Program-made: the position numbers and the translations under genes
NCBI GenBank assembly: GCA_963681505.1
Contig: OY811977.1
Coordinates: forward strand, 10,030,020 to 10,094,019
Length of the DNA stretch: 64,000 nucleotides
Reading direction: 5' to 3'
From: Eunapius fragilis
Lineage: Eukaryota; Porifera; Demospongiae; Spongillida; Spongillidae
Part shown: one piece after another, positions 48,541 to 60,861 of the stretch
Layout: the number at the start of each line of letters is the position of its first letter
Numbering within the stretch: position 1 is the stretch's first letter
Notes under the pieces: generated by a model
What the model was told of the DNA's origin: nothing
Database searches by the model: none
Seen by the model: only the letters and a program-made list of their open reading frames with translations

Positions 48541-50830
48541 GCTACGACGATGGGCGTGTTAGAACGTCTTCATGTGAATAGGAGGGCCAGGACCAACCAC
48601 CCGCCAACCCAACGGACTTTGAATAGTACGAGGCACACCCACGCCGTACTAGCTCCAGCGCGTGCACACGAGAACACACGCACTCACACTATTACACAGA
48701 GCCTGGAGTACGTACGGGATCGCTGCATCAAGCAGACCTCTAGTTACGAGGCAGACCATCCAGCGCGTACACACCGCACATGTGCACTCCATAAAGATAA
48801 AAGCTTTGCCCCTCACTCACCTTTTAAAAATTCTCAAGTCACTACAAGAAGCCTTTGCTACCTAGTACCTACCAATCTACGTCGCACGAATTCTTTAAAA
48901 TTTGAATTTGAAATAGTTACTTATTAATAACTCCTTTTAATGCACTTTGTAGTGATTGGCCTTGGTTAGCAGAGCTGAGCTGGATCTATCTTTCCGAGGT
49001 AAGTTCCACGTTATATGGGCCTGCCCTGTAATTGGGCGACCTTACATTGCCACGAGAACACAGGCAGCCCAGGTGAAAACCGTACTTTGTACTCGTCTAT
49101 TAAACGCTCGTCGAGGATGTTGGTAAGTGCTACCCACAGCATCACTTTCTACCGCGTGCTATTTACAACCTTAGTTCACATCTGCCGTGCCCCATGTTCC
49201 TAGTATACTTACATTCGCTTACATAGCCACGGGTACGCATACATAGCCATGGGGCAAGCTTACGTTGTCACGGGAGCACTTGTATTCACTTACATCGCTT
49301 ACATAGCCACGGGTACGCTTACACTAGCCTAAATACCCGCGGGGCAAGCTTTCGTAGTCGCGTGCACACTTGCAAATGCCTTTCAAGCATACTCTAGCCT
49401 TTAGAACAGACATGGGTACCCTCGTTCAAATCCATGCATACTACGCCGTCAGCGTTCTAGGTCACGGGCACACATAAACAAGCTATCATTACAATGGGAA
49501 AAGCTTAGAGTCACGACACCACTTATGCCTTGCGTTTTATTGGCTGCCAATTGAAAATCAATTGATTTAATTGACATACATTGTATGGTCCGGGCACGAC
49601 TAAAATTATTTGTTTATCATCTTCGAGTGACTCGCGTTATTGGGCCCAGTGTTGCACTGTGCAACGAATCCTTGTGTTAGCGCCAGGTATACGATGATTA
49701 TATTTGTATGGTTGCTCTGAACAGAGCAGTAATTGTTCAGCACGAATGTCATTTACGGGTGTCTATTTTACTAACATCAAGGCTTGACGTAGTCAAGCCA
49801 TAGGTTCAAAGCGCCACTGTATTAGGACGTGTTGTTGGAAGATTGCGTTGTGCTCTGGCGTATCGTAAGCACCATATAGGACCAATTGCTGCATCAAGCA
49901 GACCTCTAGTTACGAGGCAGACCATCCAGCGCGTACACACTGCACACGCACTCCACACAGATATAAGCTTTGCCCCTCACCTTTTAAAAACCCTCACGTC
50001 ACTACAATAAGCAGCCTGTACGCTCGCTACCTACCAATCTAATCCTTAAAATTTGAATTTGAAATAGTTACTTATTAATAATTCCTTTTAATGCACTTTG
50101 TAGCGATTGGCCTTGGTAGCAGAGCTGAGCTGTTTAAACAGGTACGAAGGGTGGGATATACGTGCCGCACATTTCTGAAGGTGAACAGGGGTACGCGGGA
50201 GAGTGTACAACCTATTCCGGAATACAATGCGCGAGTCCCTTTATGTACAACCACTCGATACTTTGAAATTTGCCATAGACTTGCCTTACACCTTTCATCC
50301 TTTAGAAATGTGTGGCAAAGGAGCGAGGACAGACTGCCCACGCAAGACCGAACTTTGTTCTCGTCTATTGAACATCCATCGAGGTACGTTCCTAATTACT
50401 TCTTTGTACAACGTCCGCACATATGGCCGTTGATACAAGTTTTTTCTATTACCTAAGCTTCCCACACGACTGGCGTGCCACGTACGAGCTTAATTCACAT
50501 CTGCTGGGTCACGCTCAATATTATATCCCTAAGCCGTGCGATTCAAACGCACTACCGTACCTACCTTGTCACCTAAATTAAGTCGTTGTCCATTAATTAA
50601 CCAGGCTTCACTCACGCGTGTGGCGTGTCTTTTACCAGCTAGCTTTATACCTGCAGTGCCATGTATAATTTGAACACACGTATGCAGCGGTAGTAAAAAG
50701 CACTACAGTACCTGCATATGGCCTTGTCACTTAGCTAAGGTTACGTGTGCTGCCACGATGGGCTTGTTAGAACGTCTTGATGCACTAAGGGAAGGACCAA
50801 CCACCCGCCAACCCACCCAACAGACTTACA
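48541..50830. repeat. Mosaic of duplicated low-copy segments
   Basis: GCATCAAGCAGACCTCTAGT and about 50 following bases occur near 48724 and 49889. CCTTGGT(T)AGCAGAGCTGAGCTG occurs near 48959 and 50110, after a matching TTTGAATTTGAAATAGTTAC. TTAGAACGTCTT with GACCAACCACCCGCCAACCC occurs near 48559 and 50769. The paired blocks are diverged and partly reordered. No gene is supported. Confidence 0.75.
49200..49400. repeat. Degenerate AGCCACGGG short repeat, cluster 1
   Basis: TTACATAGCCACGGGTACGC-like words recur near 49222, 49247, 49297 and 49328, each joined to a CTTAC word. Confidence 0.65.
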
Positions 50831-51117
50831 AATTTTCCTTGCATAAATTCTATTGAAGTGCACATACTGGAACTACATCATTTTAAGTGTACACTGTATT
50901 ACATGTCCTTAGTATGTGAAGAAACATCGCACTGTGAATTAAAACAACTTGCAATTAGCAAACGACTTACACAGATTTGTTGACTTAATTACATTCATAC
51001 TGATGAACCCACAACTGCTTCGTAAGGTTAATACATCGCTATAAATAGACAAATCGATAGTATTTCATTTATACCAGCGAGGCCCGGGAACAAAGTACCG
51101 CCAAGGTTCATAGCATT
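50831..51117. other. Low-copy spacer, no feature recognised
   Basis: AT-rich mixed sequence with no supported feature. Confidence 0.4.
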
Positions 51118-53295
51118 ATGGCTTTGGGTCCGCTATGTTCCTCCCATAGCAGGGGTTTTCTTAACCATTTTTATTTTTGTGTATCGCAACAATATATTTA
51201 TTTTATCTCCAGTGTGTTTTACAGTTACTTACAAAGGCTAGGTGCCCCCGCATCACTACTTTTGTACGTCTGCCTGCCGTGCCATGTACAAGCATTGTAC
51301 ACATCTGCCGTGCCACGTGCAATCCTTAACTGTGTTTGCAGTGCCGATTCTAATGCACAACCCCCCCACCCCACATACACACATACTGCCTTGTCTATTA
51401 TCCAAGCTTTACACACGACAGGCGTGGCACGTAAGCTTAATGACATCTTTAATCATGCCGATTCTAACGCACTACCCCTCCACTAGCTTAACAAATTACT
51501 GGCATGCCATGTAAAAGCAATATCAGCCGTACCCAATCTTCATACACGTCTGCCACGTGATTGAAATGCATTACCCCCACCACCACACACACACACGCAC
51601 ACGCTCATATATGTCACGTAGCCTTTGTCATGGATACAGTACACGCTTTGAACATGCCTAAACGGCAGACCGTGTATATGTATTTACCCCTACTAAATAT
51701 TTACTTACTACCATGCGTTGCTCTATTGTTTTGATAAGGCCACTAGGTCCTTCCTTAAAATCACACATATTTGCCATGCAGTGCAGTTAAAAATAGTACA
51801 CAAAAAAAGGTTTCCAATTTTTTTGATTATGGCTCTTACAAAGGTTCTAAGTCAAAAGATATGTAGGAAAATAACAATATGTATGAATTCTTTGGGTAAC
51901 CAACACATACCTATACATGTATGTAAGATACACTGTAGATGTACGCATTATAAGAATCTGCTGTGCTATATAGGTAACACCTACTCACGAGATTACTGTG
52001 CCAGGCAGAGAGACCTTATAAGTTTACAGTAGTAATAAATTTAATTTTAACGAGAGACTCATTAACTTATAAGTACCCTATGGGTGGTCCTGTTTGAATT
52101 GGTTCAAATACATTGTACCAAATACATAATGGTATTCGGTCCCATCTCACTCAAAATACGATCTATTAAGATGTAATAGTTTTTGAACACAAATGTCAAG
52201 TCTGTTGGCAATAGATTCAGAGGGTTATGCACACATGCATTATAATTGACACATTGTGATCTGCTTAAATATATGGGAACCACCATAACAATAAGATTTA
52301 TTGAAGCAATAAAATTAATAGTTGGTACTTGTAGGTTATTATAAATATTTTCTTGTACGTTTCCAGGTGGACCAGCAGTGCTTTGAAGGCATGCATCATT
52401 TTTGACCCTCATCTGAAAGAAGAAAGAGTTATCACCAAGTGGGAACAAAATACAGCCATGCAAAAAGGCAAATATGAAGGTGACATTGAAGCAGTGGCTA
52501 TTGCAAAGTAGGGTTGGTAAGTACATAAATTATACTAAGACAAATTGCCTAGCTTGCATAATTCTCACCTCCCCTTTGTACTGTGGCTATAGACTTGCAT
52601 TTAAAAAGTTTACACCGTCACAGGCACACTTGCACTGTCAAGGATATTATGCTAACTTTACACTGCCTTGGGCACACCTGCAAAAAAGCTCTAACGGTCT
52701 ACACTAATGTTGCACACTTACACTGCTTCAAAAATGCTTTTAGCATTACGGGCAACACTTAAAATAAATAACAATGCTATTGGACAAGCTTGTACTCCCA
52801 TGCGGCATTTGCAGTGCCTTTAGCAGCTTAAACGTAGCCACGGGGCACCTGCAATGCCTTGTAAAAGCATACATAGGCACGGGGACACTTATACAAGCTA
52901 GCAATGTCAAAATTGGTTATGGGAGGAAGCTGAGTGGACCCAGAGCCATAATGTTCAGTACCTTGTGTAGCCGTTATCCTCCCACTACAATTTCCAATCT
53001 TAGATATGCCATAATGTAGTGGTAACTTAACCTTCCAGTGCAATTGTGGGTTGGTAACAAAAAATGAAATATTGAATTATTTAAGTGGCTTGTACTTGTT
53101 TACAATGGCTGCACAATGTAAACACGTAGACCATTATACAAATGACTGCCTATATACGGGCTTATTCACTAAATTTGGCCTTTAATATTAACCAAGCCTC
53201 ACACACGACTGGCATGCCATGTAAAAGCTTACTCCATATCTGCCGTGACATGTGCAATCTTCACACAAGTATGCAGCGCGAGTAAAATGCACTAC

Positions 53296-53337
53296 ACACA
53301 CACATAACTCACACACACACAACACACACACACATAT
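53296..53337 (+). repeat. Interrupted (CA)n tract
   Basis: CA repeats broken by TAACT and AA insertions. Confidence 0.85.
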
Positions 53338-53640
53338 GGCCTTGTCACATAGCTTAGTTGATACACCAACATTCCTGGGGCAGACTTAATTTCTTTACTC
53401 CTACTAAAAATAATACAGGCCTAGATTATAATTGTTAGATTTTGTCAAGGCCACTAGGGCCTTCCTTAAAAATCACACACATTTGCCATGGCAGTTAAAA
53501 AAAAAAGTTCACAAATAAAAATAAACAAAGGCACACATGTATAAAAAGGATCCCAAACATTAAAGGTTGTGCCTCTCACAATGTACAACCTGGATAAAGA
53601 AAGTGAATAGTAATATATAAATATAAGTGAATTTATTCTC

Positions 53641-53695
53641 ACAAACACACATACACATTCATATACACACACACACACAGACACACACACACACA
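53641..53695 (+). repeat. Interrupted (CA)n tract
   Basis: CA repeats broken by TACACATTCATAT and AG. Confidence 0.85.
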
Positions 53696-54499
53696 AATAC
53701 TAAATTATTTATGGGTGCTATAACATATTATGCTGCAAACAGCTTACGGGTCTAGGCCTATGTACTACTTATCACAGTGTACGATGTATTATATAGATCT
53801 ATTAATGGTGCACACTGAGACCTATAGCAGTTAAATTAATTTTAGTTTGAGGTAGATTAGCTTAAGCACCCTATGGTCCTATTTCAATTGGTTTTAATAT
53901 ATTGTAACACTCATGTAAGAACTACCAAATACATAATGGTATATTACTGCCCAAAGCATTTAGCAATTGTGCCATCAGTTAGTTACTACAAGTGGCCATA
54001 GCATTAAAATGAAAAAAAAAATGTGGAGGCAAGTACCTCACTGAGTCAAGGTTGGGTATGGGGGAAAGCTGAACGGACCCAAGGCCATAAATGCCAAACA
54101 ATCTTTTCGTTTTTGCGGCTGGCATTTAATGTTGTCTGCTTTATCCAGCCAATAAAAGAATAATCAGTCAGGATCAGTTTCACACAAGTTTTAGCACACA
54201 CATCTCAGCACTTGTAAGTTTATCATCCTCATCCGCTAGCTGGTACAGTACACTTGCAATGCTTTGTAAATAGCCACGGGACATTTGCAATGGGTGCACC
54301 TGCAATGCCTTACAAAAATATTACATAGCAATAGCTACACTTGCAATTGTACACCTGCAATGCCTTGCAATAGGTACACTTGCAGCCTTTAATATAGCCA
54401 CAGGGACACTTGCAATATGCCTTATAAAAGCTTAAATAGCCACGAGGACACTTACATGAAGCTTACAGACTTGCGCGGGCATGCACAACTAATACACTA

Positions 54500-55070
54500 G
54501 CCACCATTACCATACCAAGCTTCTACACACTTATACATAGGTTTAGAAGCTTTACAGGCCCACAGACACACAGTTACATGCAAGGTACCATTAACTCTCT
54601 ACCATAACGTGTCCAATGGGACATACTTATGCTTGGGATCGTATTCAAGGTTGCTGATGAGGTCAAACATTCGTAAAGCCACTTTCCATGCAGTAAATCT
54701 CATAGCCATTCTATTGTAACAGTATACATTTTTTTGTACTTGTATAGTACAAGTACTAATAGCCGTTTGTGTATAACTAAGATGTTTATGTATACTACAC
54801 GATTTCAGGTATTAGTGTTAGTTGCAATTAAATAATTATGTATACCATTATAGTAATACCTCTTTAAAATAAAAGCAATTATGTGATATGCTCAGCCAAA
54901 ATGCACCTTAAAAAACAAGTGCACATGCTTATTACAAAAGGGAGTTCAGTTTTTCAAGGGTGCACCATATGGGTTCTTGTACATTGTTCATTACCAGTGT
55001 GTGTTTTTAGTAGATAATGTGCATACAAGTGTAGAGAATTGCCTGTTGTACTATCACATACATAAGTAGA
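54500..55070. other. Low-copy spacer, no feature recognised
   Basis: AT-rich sequence with several TGTATA words and no supported gene. Confidence 0.4.
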
Positions 55071-55134
55071 TGTGCATAGCTCTTACCTTTTTCCACCTCA
55101 CAAACAGGAAGTACATCATCGTCCTACATGTGTT

Positions 55135-56225
55135 GGAGTTGCCACTTGGACAAGCTGGACCAAATAAATATACACGATCTTACAAATTAATCTCGCATCT
55201 GCTTCAGTTTGAGACTGTTAGTAGCTATCCTGCAAGGCAAAATGTTGGACAGTGCAGATGAGGTTTTTTTATTTGAGCTTTGCTTATGTTTAAGTGTTGT
55301 AAAGAAATGTTTATTGAGTTGATTTAATTATTTTAATTTAATTTTAGATACATTAATGTAATATAATGTACACACAGACATACAAAATTATTAATACAAT
55401 CACACTGATATCACGTAATTTTATTAAAAACGATGTTTATATGCTAGCTGGCACACTTTAACAAGTGGTTTTGCAATGCATCTCAAGGTGCAGCATTCCT
55501 TTTAGGGTTCTTAGAAGGCTTCAATCCAGCGTTTGGGTGCAGAGAGGCAATGCAGCATCTGTCATGGGATTTAGAAACTGTGTAATTGTAATGTATTGAA
55601 CTTTGTATTTCTTTCATTCTGTACCTTTAAATAATCGTAGTTTAAAAGAAATCGTCTACCGCCCGACAATATGAATATTTATATTGGGGCATGGCGATAC
55701 CCAGAAGGGTACGAAACAAGAAAGAAAGCAGTGATGAAGCTACTCCTGACCAAATGGGTATATGCATTGAAGAGGCTTAAACGAAAATCCGACTTAATGT
55801 TATCGGAGGGAGGATTGCTGAATGATATCCAGAAGGGCACAGATAGTTGCGCTGAGCTACTCTTGACCTTTAAAGGCTTTAAAGGAGCCAAAAAAAAAAA
55901 TAAAAATCCGACACTACCACAAAATATGATGGTTTAATACCGGAGAGAAACGGACGTGCGGAGAGATATCCAGAAGGGTACAAAAAAGAAAGTTGCGATC
56001 GATGGAGCTACTCCCGACCCTTTATTAATGGCAGCATAAAAGCCTAGACAACAAATTAGGCATTGTCCCCACCACCAGAGGAGTTGCCACTTGAACAAGA
56101 AAGACGAAGTATATATGCGCGATGAAACAAATGAATCTCACATCTGCTCGATTCCTGAGGCTGTTAGTAGACATCCTGCAAGGCAATGCCAATATAGTCG
56201 GAGAGTGCAGATCAGGATTTTTTTT
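55135..56225. repeat. Paired decayed coding-like segments
   Basis: About 125 bp at 55135-55262 (GAGTTGCCACTTGGACAAG to GTGCAGATGAGG) recurs at 56074-56217 with substitutions and indels. Between them, a GATA(C/T)CCAGAAGGG(T/C)AC motif followed by GCTACTCC or GCTACTCTTGACC occurs three times, near 55694, 55826 and 55964. Frames are open locally (for example YPEGYETRKKAVMKLLLTKW) but disagree between copies. I do not recognise a protein family; a decayed repeated gene or transposon relic is possible. Confidence 0.55.
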
Positions 56226-56896
56226 GTAACATTTATATAGCAGTATTATATTTAAAAATAGTGTATGATATAGCATTTTATTATATAAAAGTGAAAGCAT
56301 ATGCGGCAAGCTGCTGCATTTGAATAAGGGTTCATTCTATCAGAGATCATATACAAATCACTCTGATTCTATGGCTTGCATTGGTAATGGTTTACAAATC
56401 CTCGCGTGCTAGTGGTTGAGCATCCCTAGCTGGTTTTAGCCATGCACTCTCGCTTGCCTTCTGGAATTGTTCCAAACATTCTCTCCTATACGTCACTCCC
56501 ATGCACGGCATTCAATAGTGAATCCCCAGTTGTGGACCATACTGTCACCAATTTTCAAATGCAAAAGGCAGAGTTGACACGTACCTTGTATGAGCTTGAT
56601 ATCTGCTAAAAACTCATATATGGCACATTTGAGCAATTGTCTTGTCCTGTAAATCCTCAGGGAAGTGCTATGATCCCTTGGCCCAGTTATTTTTCTTTGT
56701 TCGACACAGTGTTATAACTTGGTACTAATTCGCTCATCATATATGAGTTGCCCGAGTTTTTTAAAGACCAACTGTAACAGTGATGGGACATGCAGGATCG
56801 ATCGTGCTGTGCATGGTCTCACTATGTTTCCTTTGAGAGTCATAAGTTGTTTAGTTTCTGTTAGGGGCCCTATATTATAGAACGGTTTATTTATCT
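56226..56896. other. Low-copy spacer, no feature recognised
   Basis: Mixed sequence without supported genes. Confidence 0.4.
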
Positions 56897-57172
56897 GTGC
56901 ATACACATCGTCGGGTGTTAGCCAATTATAGAGGCAAATGCAGGAATCTGTATACCGTTATTGTTGACGAGGTGGATTACATTAACCATTTTATCAAAGC
57001 TCCCAATTTTTTTAAATTGAGAAAAAATTGTTATGCAAGTCTGACAACACGGATGGTCATTCTCACAGGGTTTGGAGCAACCTATTATTCACTGGCTCAA
57101 TCATGTGTATTGCAAGGTGGATTAATTAAGGACACTTTATTGGCTCCATACATGCAGTTGCATGGAGCTTGA
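56897..57172 (+). other. Unrecognised open reading frame, possible gene relic
   Basis: A 91-codon frame contains TVIVDEVDYINHF and, 27 residues later, TRMVILTGFGATYYSL. The DE-containing strand followed by a TG.GAT-like turn is loosely reminiscent of helicase motifs II and III, but spacing and context are not convincing and no other helicase motif is visible in frame. The frame is open further upstream without an ATG. It may be chance. Confidence 0.2.
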
Positions 57173-57227
57173 ATGACAAAGCCTACCTCTATTCCAGAAG
57201 GATGGAGGTTTGCGGGTCGGGACGAGA

Positions 57228-58190
57228 AAATGGCAGATAATTACGATGTCCATCTACACTGTGCAGATCATTGAATTTAACATTAACACACGACTGTAAC
57301 AGTAGGAGAGATGACGTGTAAAAGCAGACCGAATTAGATAATACAAATCGGTTTCCGAATCTTGCCATAGAGTGTAACCAAGACATTATGTGCATCTGTT
57401 GATACACGACAATCAACTAACGAGTATAATATTAACTATTCCTCTCACATACAACATGTACGAGTGTTTCTGCATTGCACACTTGGTAAATGCATATAAC
57501 CTTTACATTATACATGCAGCTGTACACGCATATAGTGACGATCATATCATTTTAGACTTAACGATATGCACGGGATGACAATTGACGGCAATAGCATTAT
57601 TTGCAACCGTTGAACGGTATTCTAGTTACTATGTGGAAAAATACAAATCTCTTGAATAGTAATCTACGTGCAAGCAGTAAAATCAAAATAGATGCAACAT
57701 CACTAAGTACGTATGCACAAATTGGAATGCCACATTTGTGTGAATGCTGTATGTGTAAATACACGCGTATATATGACTGCAGCAAATGCACATTGTATAT
57801 GAAGCAATGTATTGACGACAGAAAATGGCAAAGTCAACCAGTATTAATACATTTCTCTGTAGTGATTGGAGAGCACGTTCATTGACTGAGAATTGGCAAG
57901 TCCATCTACACTGTGAAGATCAGTTGTCAATTTAGCATCAAACACGACTGTAACGGTCTCATATGCAGACCGAATTATTCTATGTGTGTTCATACATATC
58001 AGAATTTATGGCCTTGCTCTGAGCAGCATCTCTCTGGTACGCTTCAATCAACTGACGAGTGGGAAACCAGCCGTCTCCTATATAACAGGTACGAGTATTT
58101 CCGATCGACCATTTGCAATACTTGTATTTACACTTGGTAAATACATGCACGTAACCAACTTGATTATACCCGCAGCCTATGCACGTATAT
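57228..58190. repeat. Direct duplication of about 650 bp
   Basis: GTCCATCTACACTGTG(C/A)AGATCA near 57247 and 57900, CACGACTGTAACRGT near 57290 and 57943, AATCAACTAACGAG versus AATCAACTGACGAG near 57410 and 58047, and the ACTTGGTAAATRCATGCA-like block near 57480 and 58131 are in the same order. Identity is moderate with indels. Confidence 0.75.
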
Positions 58191-58870
58191 GGGGACTATC
58201 GATATTATCATTTTAAATATTATGGACTTAATGATATGCACGAGACGGCAATTGACGGCGATAGAAACATTGAACTGGATATTTTTGTTTACTACAATGT
58301 GGAGCAATTCAAATCTCTCACAGTTAGTTACGTGCAAACGGTCAGAACAAGTTATCTGGAAACGTACATGGCAATTTTTGCAGATGAGACGATGCAAACG
58401 ATACCCGCAGCTGTACACGCATATGGGGACTATCGATAATATCATTTTAAATATTTTGGACTTAATGATATGCACGAGACGGCAATTGACGGCGATGGAA
58501 ACATTGAACGGGACTTTCTCGTTTACTCCAATGTGGAGTAATTCAGATCTCTCACAGTTAGTAACGTGCAAACAGAACAAATTAAAAGGAAACATACATG
58601 CCAATTTTCGGCAGACGAGACGATGCAAACGATACCCGCAGCTGTACACGCATATGGGGACTATCGATAATATCATTTTAAATATTATGGACTTAATGAT
58701 ATGCGCGAGATGGCAATTGACGGCGAAACATTGAACTTGGATTTATTCTGTTTACTACAATGTGATGCAATTTAAATCTCTCACAGTTACTAACGTGCAA
58801 ACAGTCAGAACTAATTATCTGGAAACATTCATGGCAATTTTTGGCAGATGAGACGATGCAAACGGAAATA
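58168..58870. repeat. Tandem repeat, period about 230-236 bp, three copies
   Basis: CGCATATGGGGACTATCGAT with the following TATCATTTTAAATATT occurs near 58183 (variant CGTATATGG), 58419 and 58649. Each unit also holds GGCAATTGACGGCGA, TACAATGTGG or CCAATGTGG, and GCAGA(T/C)GAGACGATGCAAACG. Open frames on both strands follow the repeat and show no known domain. A diverged earlier copy starts near 57513. Confidence 0.85.
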
Positions 58871-60214
58871 TTATATTTCTCAAATGTTTACGAATGCACG
58901 TGGGAATACATCGTACAAAAAATACTTTGACAAAAGCGTGTTTGTATGCTTTCATAATATATAAAATGCAAGACTGTATGAATCCAGCAAATGCAGCATT
59001 TTTAGGTGCATCAAATTTCTGAGCACCGTTCATCTGAATGCAGTACGTGCATGTGATTATAAATGTAAATACATATAAACGACAGCAGCAACTACTCATG
59101 AATTAGAATACATGCTAATGCAAATCTGTACTAATGTTGAAAACCATAAAAATGCAATTTTGAATGCAGTGTCGTTAAAAGATAAATGCAACATAGAGAG
59201 CAAGACAAAAAGGGTCAGATAAACTTTTGACAACAATTTATCCAATGTGATAAAGAAGTGGATAAAGATTTTGAATTCAGTTAAACATGGGATAAAAGGG
59301 ACGGATAAAGCAGGTGTAAGTGAGCTGTATGGGTCATAGGAAAGAGGTTTTGAAATGAAGGGTTCATGATATTTGTGTTTAGTTAAACAATTAAAACAGA
59401 CCAAGAAAATATTACTTAGTATTATGTGGTAATAGGAGAGATTTTGAATAAAGTGGGTCATAATTTCAAGCGAAGTGAAACAATTATTGACTCCAAAAAT
59501 TCACCAAGAAGTACAAACAGGACAAGGTCTGGTAGCAGGAAAATAGATATTATGAATGAATAGGGTCGTAATTTTCAAGTGTAGATAAACAAGTATAGAT
59601 TAAGAAAATACTGAGAAGTTCATACACGGCAGTGTGTCGGATAGATACTTTAATGAAGAGGGTCAAGATATTCATGTGTACATAAATAACTAAAGAACGA
59701 ACAAGAAGTTATTAGGGGCAATGTATCGTAGTAGGATATTAGACATTAAAAATAAAACAGTTCATGATTTTGAATGGTGATGAAAAAAATATAGAATGAA
59801 GAAAAATAAAACAAGGTCATACTGCAGTGTATGGTAATAGAAAAAATGAGATATCGAATGAAATGTTAATGATTTTCAAATGTAGTTAAACAATAATAGA
59901 TTGATGAAAAACATTAAGTACATACAGGGCAATGTGTGGTAAAAGGAAATTGGAGATCAAGAAAAGTCATGATGTTCAAGTGTAGTGAAACAATAATACA
60001 TTAAGGAAAAAGAACAATTAGATATTACAAGGTAGTGTGAGGTAGTTGGAAAATAGAGATTTTGAATGAAGAGGTTCATTACTTTCAAGTCAAGTTAAAT
60101 AATTACTGATTAAACGAATACATCAAGAAGTTCATACAGAGCAATGTGTGGTAGTAGGTAAACAGAGATTTTGAATGAAGTGGGTCACGATTTTCAAGTT
60201 TGGTTAAGAGATAA

Positions 60215-60218
60215 TTAA
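60215..60218. other. TTAA target duplication, left
   Basis: TTAA precedes the inverted repeat here and follows the other one at 60858-60861. Joining across one TTAA gives GATAATTAA followed by a TATAGAAATACAT-type sequence, the normal interior of the 110-bp unit. Confidence 0.82.
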
Positions 60219-60857
60219 CTGATTACCAGCTAAATTATTCATAACGTAAATCCACTTCCGGCCAAATTAATTTTGCTATAGTTTTAAATGTGATGTACGT
60301 TACTCAAAACTCTGTCAGCGTTCGTTCGGCGCTTAAACGGATGACGTTTAGTATGAGAAGGTATGTTACTTTGTTTTTTACATCCATGGACTATAGCTTC
60401 ACCGCAAGACCGCCGTCAAAACATTGATTTTTCATTCTATAAACCGTACGCGCGCGTACGCTAGTGTTCCGATTTTGTCGAATGAAGCTTACGTTTGTCA
60501 GCAACCTAACTACGAAAAACTGGTAGAGAATTCTTCAACCTTCTTGGAAATGTATAGATGCCGTTGCAATCTTTTGTATGGAGTGAATAAAGACCTTCGT
60601 TCGAATATGCATATTCTTCCAATTAGTGCACGGCTGGTATTTTTTAGTTTCTATACGAGTGTTTATGAGCGCAAGTACCTGGATGCCTCTTGTATCTGTT
60701 TATTACCCTCTAATTTTGACAAATTTGTCATAACAACACTGTCTGTTCACTTAAAATTACTTTTGTCCAACATAACCGGCTGCGCGTCTTTAGACGCTTA
60801 CGGCTGCCACGTAACGTAATGATTGCGTGTCTTTAGACGCTTACGGCTGGTAATCAG
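60219..60857. mobile_element. TTAA-flanked non-autonomous DNA element (639 bp)
   Basis: Perfect 12-bp terminal inverted repeats, CTGATTACCAGC at 60219-60230 and GCTGGTAATCAG at 60846-60857, lie just inside TTAA duplications and inside a 110-bp repeat unit. TTAA targets are known for piggyBac and Kolobok-type transposons. The right end has two copies of GTCTTTAGACGCTTACGGCTG (near 60787 and 60831). A 131-codon frame at 60424-60819 has no family I recognise and runs into the right-end repeats. The element is likely non-autonomous. Confidence 0.8.
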
Positions 60858-60861
60858 TTAA
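60858..60861. other. TTAA target duplication, right
   Basis: Second copy of the TTAA target, followed by GTATAGAAATACATT, which continues the 110-bp repeat. Confidence 0.82.

Larger units (their letters stand above)
51118..54060. repeat. Diverged direct duplication within the subtelomere
   Basis: Paired landmarks recur in the same order: AAGGCCACTAGG(T/G)CCTTCCTTAAAA near 51737 and 53447; AAATACATAATGGTAT near 52119 and 53928; GGTTATGGGAGGAAGCTGAG near 52915 with GGGTATGGGGGAAAGCTGAA near 54053. ACACGACTGGC(A/G)TGCCA(T/C)GTA occurs near 50465 and 53200. Offsets vary from about 1.1 to 2.7 kb, so indels followed the duplication. No gene is supported. Confidence 0.7.
52600..54500. repeat. Degenerate AGCCACGGG / CACTTGCAATGCCTT repeat, cluster 2
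   Basis: Units of about 30-40 bp combining TAGCCACGGGGACAC, TTGCAATGCCTT and TAAAAGCTTA occur at 52800-52910 and 54245-54480. They match cluster 1 near 49.2 kb and look like one old minisatellite family. Confidence 0.7.

Noticed and set aside
60424-60819. 131-codon frame in the TTAA element as a transposase
   Set aside because: It is far too short for piggyBac or Kolobok transposases, shows no catalytic motif I recognise, and runs into the terminal repeats.
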